64,000 bases of DNA from contig NZ_BOQN01000028.1 of NCBI RefSeq assembly GCF_018332695.1, forward strand, positions 1 through 64,000, written 5' to 3'. The position numbers and the translations under genes were made by a program. Origin of the DNA: Paractinoplanes toevensis. GTDB taxonomy: Bacteria > Actinomycetota > Actinomycetes > Mycobacteriales > Micromonosporaceae. The notes under the pieces are model-generated. The model searched no databases and was not told the DNA's origin. It was given only the letters and a program-made list of their open reading frames with translations. This document shows, one piece after another, positions 58,239-64,000 of the stretch. Every line of letters starts with the position of its first letter. Positions within the stretch are counted from its first letter, which is position 1.

Positions 58239-59018
58239 TCATGCTCCGCCGCAACGCGCGCATCCGGCCACCGGGACGTCCCGGCCCGGCCGGAGAATGC
58301 GGGCGTTCAGCTCGACCAGCTCGGCGGCCGGGCGGGCGCCGAGTTGCTCGGCGATCGCGGCGCGGGCCCGGGCGTAGGCGTGCAGCGCGGCCGACGGCCG
58401 GCCGGTCTCGGCGAGCGCCGTCATCAGGACCGCGATCAGGGGTTCGGCGGTCGGGTGCTCGGCGACCAGCGGATCCAGGAGGTCGACGACCTCGGCCGCC
58501 CGGCCCAGCCGCAGCAGAACCCGGCCGTACCGGGCGAACACCTCTAGGCGCTCCCGGCCGATCACCTCCCGCACCCCGGCCGCCCAGCCGCCCGGCACCC
58601 CCGCGAGGGCCGCCGACTGCCAGTCGCCCAGGACCTCGCCGTAGAGATCGGCCGCGCCCGCCGCCGGCAGGCTCGCGGCGTGACGTGCTTTACGCCGTAC
58701 GGCATGAAGGTCGATCTTTTCCGGACCGCAGTCGATGAGATAGCCGGCCGGGGTGTGCCGCACCACCCCGGCGTCGGCCCGTTCCAGGACCCGGCGGAGA
58801 CGGGTCACATACGGCGCTACGGCCGAGGCCGAACGCGGCGGCGACCCCTCCCAGACCCGGTCGACCAGCGTCTCCACCGGCACCGGCCGGCCCGGAGTCA
58901 GCAGCAGGGACACGAGAACACACGCCTGTTTCCCGCCGCCGGGGTCGATCTCGCCCGGCCCGGCCAGCAGGCGCGGCGGCCCCAGCAGCCGCCACCGCCG
59001 CTCCGATTCGATGACCAT
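58239..59018 (-). CDS. SARP/AfsR-type transcriptional regulator (BTAD)
   Basis: 259-aa regulator. The N-terminal OmpR-like winged helix lies at ~5-95 (RRWRLLGPPRLL...LVSLLLTPGRPVPVETLVDRVWEGSPP, then VAPYVTRLRRVLERADAG). The BTAD helical domain follows at ~105-245 (LDPLVAEHPTAEPLIAVLMTALAETGRPSAALHAYARARAAIAEQLG). Small SARPs activate antibiotic or secreted-enzyme clusters. ATG 59018 has GGGGAG 6 bp upstream. The C-terminal CARCGG is an unusual Cys pair. It is convergent to the lectin gene and divergent from the enoyl-CoA hydratase gene. The target is unknown. Confidence 0.9.
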   Translation of the reverse strand: MVIESERRWRLLGPPRLLAGPGEIDPGGGKQACVLVSLLLTPGRPVPVETLVDRVWEGSPPRSASAVAPYVTRLRRVLERADAGVVRHTPAGYLIDCGPEKIDLHAVRRKARHAASLPAAGAADLYGEVLGDWQSAALAGVPGGWAAGVREVIGRERLEVFARYGRVLLRLGRAAEVVDLLDPLVAEHPTAEPLIAVLMTALAETGRPSAALHAYARARAAIAEQLGARPAAELVELNARILRPGRDVPVAGCARCGGA

Positions 59019-59175
59019 CGGCTCTCCCCCGCTTCTTCGCCGACGACGAAACATCTTCATAGTCAGGGCGGCCGCCCGGGACGACGAGGACGCCCACCGG
59101 CAACCGACCGGCAATTGACCGGCGACCGGTGTGGCAGGGTTTCCGGGACGGTCGTTGTCACCAGCGGAGGCTGCC

Positions 59176-59955
59176 TTGAGCTCGGAAACCAGCACGGATC
59201 TGTCGGTCGCCGTCGCAGACGGGGTGGCCCTGCTGGAGATGCGCCGGCCGCCGGCCAACCACGTCGACGAGGCGCTGCTGGGCCGGATCGTCGACGCCGC
59301 GCGAGACCTGGACGACGACCCTGCCTGCCGGGTGATCGTCCTGGCGTCGCAGGGCAAGCACTTCTGCGGGGGCGCCGACCTCGGCAACGGCGAGTTCGTC
59401 CGCGACCGGGCGGCCGCGGCGGAGGGCCTCTACCGGTACGCGGCCCAGCTGTTCGACCTGCGGACGCCGATGGTCGCCGCGGTGCAGGGCAGTGCCGTGG
59501 GCGGCGGGCTCGGACTGGCGTGCGCGGCCGACTTCCGGGTCGCCGAGGAGTCGACCCGGTTCGTGGCCAACTTCGCGCGCCTCGGCTTCCACCAGGGCTT
59601 CGGGCTCAGCGTCACGCTGCCCGAGCTGGTGGGCCGGCCGGCCGCGACCGACATGCTGCTGACCGCGCGGCGGGTCGGCGGCGAGGAGGCCGCCCGCATC
59701 GGCCTGGCCGACCGGCTCGCCGCACCCGGCCGCCTCCGGGAGACCGCCATGGAGTTGGCCCGGCAGATCGCCGCGTCCGCACCCCTGGCCGTCCGCTCGA
59801 TCCGGCAGACGCTGCGCGGCGACCTGGCCGCCCGCGTCCGCCGGGCCCTCGACCACGAACTGGCCGAGCAGCGCGTGCTGTGGGCGACGAAGGACAGCGC
59901 CGAGGGCATCGAGGCGAGCCTCCAGCGCCGTCCCCCGGTGTTCCGCGGCGAGTAG
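59176..59955 (+). CDS. Enoyl-CoA hydratase/isomerase family protein
   Basis: 259-aa crotonase-fold enzyme. The oxyanion-hole segments are GKHFCGGADL (~63) and QGSAVGGGLGLACAADFRVA (~110), with downstream SVTLPELVGRPAATDMLLTARRV. The first catalytic Glu position appears to be occupied by a non-Glu residue near GLGLACAADF. The second lies in the LPELVG region, so hydratase versus isomerase/thioesterase is open. TTG 59176 has GGAGG 6 bp upstream; in-frame upstream codons lack that. It is monocistronic between a SARP-like gene and a Cys-rich regulator. It acts on a CoA thioester; substrate unknown. Confidence 0.9.
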   Translation: MSSETSTDLSVAVADGVALLEMRRPPANHVDEALLGRIVDAARDLDDDPACRVIVLASQGKHFCGGADLGNGEFVRDRAAAAEGLYRYAAQLFDLRTPMVAAVQGSAVGGGLGLACAADFRVAEESTRFVANFARLGFHQGFGLSVTLPELVGRPAATDMLLTARRVGGEEAARIGLADRLAAPGRLRETAMELARQIAASAPLAVRSIRQTLRGDLAARVRRALDHELAEQRVLWATKDSAEGIEASLQRRPPVFRGE

Positions 59956-60086
59956 GGCCGTCACAAACTCCGGCGCTGATCGCGTCCGCGGCAGCGTGCT
60001 CTGGGCGAACCTCGCGCTCCTGTTCGGCCTGCGGCACCAGGCCGAGGCTCTCTAGCGACAAGCCGCGTTGGTAATACGATTGGCGC

Positions 60087-60710
60087 GTGATCGAAGACCT
60101 GCATGACCTCGACGCCGTGGCCAGCCTCGCCGATCCGGTGCGGCGCCGGGCCTATCGGGTGGTCGCCGACGAGGCCGGGCCGGTCGGGCGGGACGAGGTC
60201 GCCGAGGCGCTCGGCGTCGGCCGCACGCTAGCCGCGTTCCACCTGGACAAGCTCGTGGCGGCCGGGCTGCTCGAGGTGTCGTACGCCCGGCGGTCGGGAA
60301 AGACCGGCCCCGGCGCCGGGCGTCCCGCCAAGCTCTACCGGGTCGCCGCGGCGGAGCACGCGGTGAGCGTGCCGCCGCGCGCCTACCTGGACGCCGCCGA
60401 ACTGCTCGCCGAGGCGCTGGAGCAGGCCGGCGCCGAGCAGACGCTCTACCGGGTGGCGGAGCGGCACGGCCGCCGCCGCCCGAAGACGGAGGTCACGGCG
60501 GCGCTGACCGAGCAGGGTTACGCGCCCGTCGCGGCCGGGCCGGACCGGATCGAGCTGCGCAACTGCCCGTTCCACCGGCTGGCCGAGCAGTTCCCGCCGC
60601 TGATCTGCGGCATGAACCTGGCGATGATCACCGGCCTGCTGGACGACGGGTGGATCGCCCGGATGGACCCGGCCCCCGGCCGCTGCTGCGTGACGCTCTC
60701 TAAAAAGTAA
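60087..60710 (+). CDS. HTH transcriptional regulator with C-terminal Cys motif (possible Fe-S sensor)
   Basis: 207-aa regulator. The ArsR/SufR-like winged helix is at ~5-100 (LADPVRRRAYRVVADEAGPV...VAEALGVGRTLAAFHLDKLVAAGLLEV; wing RPAKLYRV). The C-terminal effector half has Cys in LRNCPFHRLAE, LICGMN and GRCCVTL, spaced as in [4Fe-4S]-binding SufR-type regulators. GTG 60087 has no ribosome-binding site, and a TACGAT -10-like box lies 6 bp upstream, consistent with a leaderless transcript. Redox or Fe-S sensing is inferred from the Cys pattern. The adjacent DUF3291 gene 40 bp downstream may be co-transcribed. Confidence 0.85.
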   Translation: MIEDLHDLDAVASLADPVRRRAYRVVADEAGPVGRDEVAEALGVGRTLAAFHLDKLVAAGLLEVSYARRSGKTGPGAGRPAKLYRVAAAEHAVSVPPRAYLDAAELLAEALEQAGAEQTLYRVAERHGRRRPKTEVTAALTEQGYAPVAAGPDRIELRNCPFHRLAEQFPPLICGMNLAMITGLLDDGWIARMDPAPGRCCVTLSKK

Positions 60711-60750
60711 TCTGATTGACATTAGAATCGGGAGCTGGTGAGCTGAGACC

Positions 60751-61212
60751 ATGAGCAGCTTCCACCTGGCCCAGATGAACACCGCCCGCCTCCGAGCCCC
60801 GCTGGAAGACCCCTCGATGACCGAGTTCGCCGAGGGCGTCGCGCTGATGAACGACCTGGCCGACCGCTCACCCGGCTTCGTCTGGCGCCTGATCGGCGAC
60901 AGCGGCGACGGCACGATCGCCGCCCCCAGCGACCCGAGCCGCATCTACACACTCTCGGTCTGGGAAACCCCGGAACACCTCCGGGCGTACGCCTACCAGT
61001 CCCAGCACCTCGAATACCTGCGCCGCCGCCGAGACTGGTTCATCCCGAACGGCCACCAGGCCGCCCTGGTCCTGTGGTGGCTACCGGCCGGCCAGATCCC
61101 CACCCTCCGCCAGGGCATCTCCCGCCTCGGCCGGCTCCAGGCCGCCGGCCCCAACCCGGACGCCTTCACCTTCCGCGAGCTGTTCCCGGCGCCGTCGCCG
61201 GTTGCCGGGTGA
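60751..61212 (+). CDS. DUF3291 domain protein
   Basis: 153-aa soluble protein of the DUF3291 family. It has the pattern FHLAQMNTARLRAPLEDPSM, then FVWRLIGDSGDGT, LSVWETPEHLRAYAYQSQH and RRRDWFIPNGHQAALVLWWLPAG, which has a ferredoxin-like ABM/monooxygenase-type fold. The biochemical role is unknown. It likely forms an operon with the Cys-rich HTH regulator upstream (40-bp gap), so it may respond to the same redox signal. ATG 60751. Confidence 0.88.
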   Translation: MSSFHLAQMNTARLRAPLEDPSMTEFAEGVALMNDLADRSPGFVWRLIGDSGDGTIAAPSDPSRIYTLSVWETPEHLRAYAYQSQHLEYLRRRRDWFIPNGHQAALVLWWLPAGQIPTLRQGISRLGRLQAAGPNPDAFTFRELFPAPSPVAG

Positions 61213-61269
61213 TGTTCGCGGGTTGATGATGATGGTCTTCAATGCCCTACGAAGGGTTGGGAGGCCGGG

Positions 61270-62670
61270 GTGTCACTGCTCACCGCGCTCGACCGCAAGC
61301 ACACCATCGCGCCGGAGGGTTACAGCCGCTGGCTGATTCCGCCCGCCGCGCTCGCTGTTCATCTGTGCATCGGCCAGGCCTATGCGACCAGCGTCTACAA
61401 GAACTCGTTCATCAAGCACTTCGAGGCCAGCCAGACCTCGATCGGCATCATCTTCAGCATCGCGATCGTCATGCTCGGGCTGTCCGCCGCCGTGGCCGGC
61501 ACCTGGGTCGAGGCGAACGGGCCGCGCAAGGCGATGTTCGTCTCCGCCTGTTTCTGGGCGTCCGGCTTTCTGGTCGGCGCGCTCGGCATCGGCACGAAAC
61601 AGTTGTGGCTGGTCTACCTCGGTTACGGCGTGATCGGTGGCATCGGGCTCGGCATCGGCTACATCTCGCCGGTCTCCACGCTCATCAAATGGTTCCCGGA
61701 CCGGCCCGGTCTGGCGACCGGGCTGGCCATCATGGGATTCGGCGGCGGCGCGCTCATCGCGAGCCCGGCCTCGAGACAACTGCTTTCCGCGTACGACGCG
61801 AATTACGACCCGAACGTGGCCACGTCGGTCGCCGGCGGCCGTGCGCTGGTGTTGCTGTTCCTCACCCTCGGCATCGTGTACTTCCTCATCATGATGTTCG
61901 GTGTCGCCAACATCCGGGTGCCCGCCCCCGGATGGCGGCCGGCCGGCTGGGAGCCGTCCTCGGTAGCCGCGAAACCACTGGTCACGACGGCCAGCGTGTC
62001 GGCGGCGAGCGCCATCCGTACGCGTAGCTTCTGGCTGTTGTGGGTTGTTCTGTTCTGCAACGTGACCGCCGGCATCGGCATCCTCGAGCAGGCCAGCCCG
62101 ATGATTCAGGACTTCTTCCGGGTCGACGGCGTCTCCAGCGTCAGCGTCGCGGCGGCGGGCGGCTTCGTCGGGGTGCTGTCGCTGTTCAACATGGCCGGCC
62201 GGTTCGCCTGGTCGTCCACCTCCGACCACGTCGGCCGGCGCCCGATCTACATGCTCTACCTGGGCGTCGGCATGCTCATGTACCTGCTGCTGGCCACCGT
62301 CGGGGACGCGGCGACCGCGCTGTTCGTGGTGCTGGCCGGCATCATCCTGTCGTTCTACGGCGGCGGTTTCGCGACCGTCCCGGCCTACCTGCGCGACCTG
62401 TTCGGCACCTACCAGGTGGGCGCGATCCACGGCCGCCTGCTGACCGCCTGGTCGGCGGCGGGCATCGCCGGCCCGCTGATCATCAACGGCTTCCTGGACG
62501 CCCAGGGCAAGCCGGGCAGCCTGACCTCGGCCGCTTACCAGCCGGCCCTGTTCACGATGGTCGGCGTGCTGGCCATCGGCTTCGTCGCCAACCTGCTGAT
62601 CCGCCCGGTCCCGGCGCGCTTCCACGAGCCGGCCGGAACCGTCACCGCCCTGGAGAAGGAGGCAGCGTGA
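61270..62670 (+). CDS. OFA-family MFS transporter
   Basis: 466-aa major-facilitator transporter with 12 predicted helices. Family motifs include GQAYATSVYKNSFIKHF in the first segment, YGVIGGIGLGIGYISPVSTLIKWFPDRPGLATGLAIMGFGGGA (OFA signature), and NMAGRFAWSSTSDHVGRRPIY in the second half. It resembles oxalate/formate-antiporter-like and related monocarboxylate carriers. GTG 61270 has GGGAGG 7 bp upstream. A 35-residue membrane peptide overlaps its stop by GTGA, the 'MFS transporter small subunit' arrangement. The substrate is unknown; monocarboxylates are likely by family. Confidence 0.95.
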   Translation: MSLLTALDRKHTIAPEGYSRWLIPPAALAVHLCIGQAYATSVYKNSFIKHFEASQTSIGIIFSIAIVMLGLSAAVAGTWVEANGPRKAMFVSACFWASGFLVGALGIGTKQLWLVYLGYGVIGGIGLGIGYISPVSTLIKWFPDRPGLATGLAIMGFGGGALIASPASRQLLSAYDANYDPNVATSVAGGRALVLLFLTLGIVYFLIMMFGVANIRVPAPGWRPAGWEPSSVAAKPLVTTASVSAASAIRTRSFWLLWVVLFCNVTAGIGILEQASPMIQDFFRVDGVSSVSVAAAGGFVGVLSLFNMAGRFAWSSTSDHVGRRPIYMLYLGVGMLMYLLLATVGDAATALFVVLAGIILSFYGGGFATVPAYLRDLFGTYQVGAIHGRLLTAWSAAGIAGPLIINGFLDAQGKPGSLTSAAYQPALFTMVGVLAIGFVANLLIRPVPARFHEPAGTVTALEKEAA

Positions 62671-62774
62671 ACACCCAGTCGATCCGCCTGCTGGTCGCGT
62701 GGCTGCTGGTCGCCGTCCTGCTCGGCTACGGCATCATCCAGACCGTGATCACCGCGGCCAAGCTCTTCGAGTGA
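62667..62774 (+). CDS. MFS transporter small subunit (35 aa)
   Basis: 35-residue single-helix peptide (MNTQSIRLLVAWLLVAVL then LGYGIIQTVITAAKLFE) with GTG initiation overlapping the transporter stop. GGAGG lies 4-8 bp upstream. The same small-subunit partner occurs next to OFA-type transporters in other bacteria. It probably sits in the membrane alongside the main protein. It is too short for standard gene callers and easily missed. Confidence 0.8.
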   Translation: MNTQSIRLLVAWLLVAVLLGYGIIQTVITAAKLFE

Positions 62775-62853
62775 TCAGCGCGGCTGCCCGCGCTACCTCC
62801 CGGCGCACGGTCGTCGGTGAGCAGGCGACGGCGCTGCCTGGGAAAGCCGGCGG

Positions 62854-62885
62854 GAGGCCCGGCCGGACGGTGCCGGCCGGGCCTC
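62854..62885. terminator. Bidirectional hairpin between transporter and cellulase genes
   Basis: GAGGCCCGGCCGG (62854-62866) pairs perfectly with CCGGCCGGGCCTC (62873-62885), loop 6 nt, 4 bp from the convergent cellulase stop. Confidence 0.75.
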
Positions 62886-62889
62886 GCGG

Positions 62890-64000
62890 TCAGGACCGGC
62901 CGCAGGCCGCCCCGTTGAGGGTGATCAGCTCCGGCGCCGGGTTCGGGCCGCCCGGCGTGGTGGCGTTGAAGCCGAAGTACACCGTTGCTCCGGGCTGGAT
63001 GCGCTGGTTGGTGGTGGTGTTCCGGGCCGTCACCGTGGCGCCGGACTGCGTCGCCTCGGCCGACCAGGCCTCGCGCAGGCGCTGGCCGCCGAGGAAGGCG
63101 AAGCGCACCGTCCAGCCGTCGATGGCCTTGGTGCCGGTGTTGGTGACGGTCAGCTGCGCGGTGAACCCGGACTTGTCCGCCCAGTCCCCGTAGTTGGTGT
63201 ACGTGGCCCGGCAGGACACCGCCGGAGCCGGCTCACCGTTGCCCTGGTCGGCCAGGAACGACGCCACCCAGGCCAGGGCGGAGTTCCAGTTGATGGCGAC
63301 CTCGTTGGTCGCGTACGACTCGATGTCGTCGACGTAGCAGAACATCGGCTTGCAGCCGGTGAGCAGGTCCTTCGCGTACGGGTCGTCCAGCCCGGCGTTC
63401 GCGCCGCCGGCGAGCGATCCGGCCGGCGGGTGCGGCAGCGCGGCGTCCTTCTCGTGGGCGTAGATCCGGGTGTGCTGGTTCTGCGACGCCTTCTCGCCCC
63501 AGCCGGTGACGTACGACTGGTTCAGCGCGTTGCGGCCGAAGATGTAGTCGACGCCCTGCACCGCTCCGTCGCGGTATTTCGCCGCGCCGGTCAGGTCGAA
63601 CGCGGTCGCCAGCACCTGGACGTTGTTGAGGATGTTGCTGTTGCCACCCCAGAAGTAGCTGCCCGCGTTGCCGGGCATCGGCAGGCCGTACGCCTGGGCG
63701 TTGAGGGTCGCCAGGTAGCTGTCCGCGGCGGTGACCACCGATTCGCGGATCCGCTGCCGGTCGGCGGCCGGCAGTCCGCTCGGCACCGTGGCCAGGTCGA
63801 GCCGGCCCAGCGCCGCGGTGCTGCCCCAGCCGAAGCCGGTGGCGGCGAAGACGTCGCCGGTGTGGTGCCCGGACGCGGTCACGTCGGTCAGGAACGCCGC
63901 CTCGCCGGTGGTCAGGTACAGCTCGGCGGCGGCCCAGTAGAACTCGTCGGAGACGTCGTCGTCGCCGTACCCGCCACCGCCGCCGCCCAGGTCCTGCGCG
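62890..64000 (-). CDS. Secreted GH9 cellulase with C-terminal CBM2 (N-terminus outside window)
   Basis: Partial gene; the frame is open through the window end ([20 protein letters not shown] and onward). The GH9 catalytic domain shows [22 protein letters not shown], then [13 protein letters not shown], and the catalytic acid segment [20 protein letters not shown]. After a short Gly/Glu/Pro linker comes a CBM2 (~105 residues) between CRATYTNYG and the terminal AACGRS, with conserved Trp in DGWTVRFAF and EAWSAE. It should hydrolyse cellulose outside the cell. The 5' end, signal peptide and promoter lie beyond 64000. Its stop is followed by a hairpin. Confidence 0.93.
   Translation of the reverse strand, partial: AQDLGGGGGGYGDDDVSDEFYWAAAELYLTTGEAAFLTDVTASGHHTGDVFAATGFGWGSTAALGRLDLATVPSGLPAADRQRIRESVVTAADSYLATLNAQAYGLPMPGNAGSYFWGGNSNILNNVQVLATAFDLTGAAKYRDGAVQGVDYIFGRNALNQSYVTGWGEKASQNQHTRIYAHEKDAALPHPPAGSLAGGANAGLDDPYAKDLLTGCKPMFCYVDDIESYATNEVAINWNSALAWVASFLADQGNGEPAPAVSCRATYTNYGDWADKSGFTAQLTVTNTGTKAIDGWTVRFAFLGGQRLREAWSAEATQSGATVTARNTTTNQRIQPGATVYFGFNATTPGGPNPAPELITLNGAACGRS

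Overview
The window is very GC-rich DNA with frequent GTG and TTG starts and tightly overlapping genes. It carries a conservon, secreted CBM2- and ricin-lectin-bearing hydrolases, paired PadR/membrane-protein modules and a Pls-type polyamino-acid synthetase. Together these point to a filamentous actinomycete, most likely Micromonosporaceae (Actinoplanes-like). This placement is inferred from gene content, not from a marker gene. No rRNA, tRNA, CRISPR array, phage gene or insertion sequence was recognised.

Layout. 1-6.1 kb: the 3' end of a Ser/Thr kinase with an FhaA-like tail, a convergent five-gene operon (ECF sigma, anti-sigma, ABC ATPase, two permeases), and a PadR plus HAAS-type membrane-protein pair. 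6.2-9.1 kb: a degenerate GH16/lectin gene and a repeat-rich hypothetical gene. 9.1-13.7 kb: a compact prenylindole-type locus (P450 and IPP isomerase diverging from an ABBA/DMATS prenyltransferase and a tryptophanase-like lyase). 13.7-17.4 kb: a complete conservon (cvnD-C-B-A). 17.6-20.6 kb: an undescribed-looking three-gene operon built around a peptidoglycan-binding-repeat/HExxH protein. 20.7-24.1 kb: a polytopic membrane protein, and a VOC protein diverging from a WYL regulator over a palindromic operator. 24.1-26.1 kb: a polymorphic-toxin operon (YbaB-like, WXG-like, frameshifted toxin, immunity candidate).

26.2-32.7 kb: a secreted TAP-type peptidase, a second PadR module, an InhA-type M6 protease and a GT2. 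32.8-39.5 kb: a two-component system diverging from a MacAB-type exporter, then two tandem paralogous lipoproteins. 39.6-43.7 kb: a chemoreceptor, an LLM-class oxidoreductase and a glutamate-cysteine ligase. 43.8-48.9 kb: a Pls/PosA-type NRPS coupled to an M1 aminopeptidase. 48.9-58.2 kb: a large LuxR regulator, a CBM2-CE2 esterase, and a fungalysin/I36 inhibitor/lectin group. 58.2-64 kb: a SARP-like regulator, enoyl-CoA hydratase, a Cys-rich HTH regulator, a DUF3291 protein, an OFA-type MFS transporter with its 35-residue partner, and the C-terminal part of a GH9-CBM2 cellulase that runs off the window.

Best candidates for new biology: the four-gene prenylindole locus, the Pls-M1 pair, the HExxH/peptidoglycan-binding operon with eCIS-cargo-like motifs, the frameshifted toxin operon, and the kinase-FhaA fusion. 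A curious signal is that three convergent gene pairs share the same tetranucleotide CTAG as interlocked stop codons.
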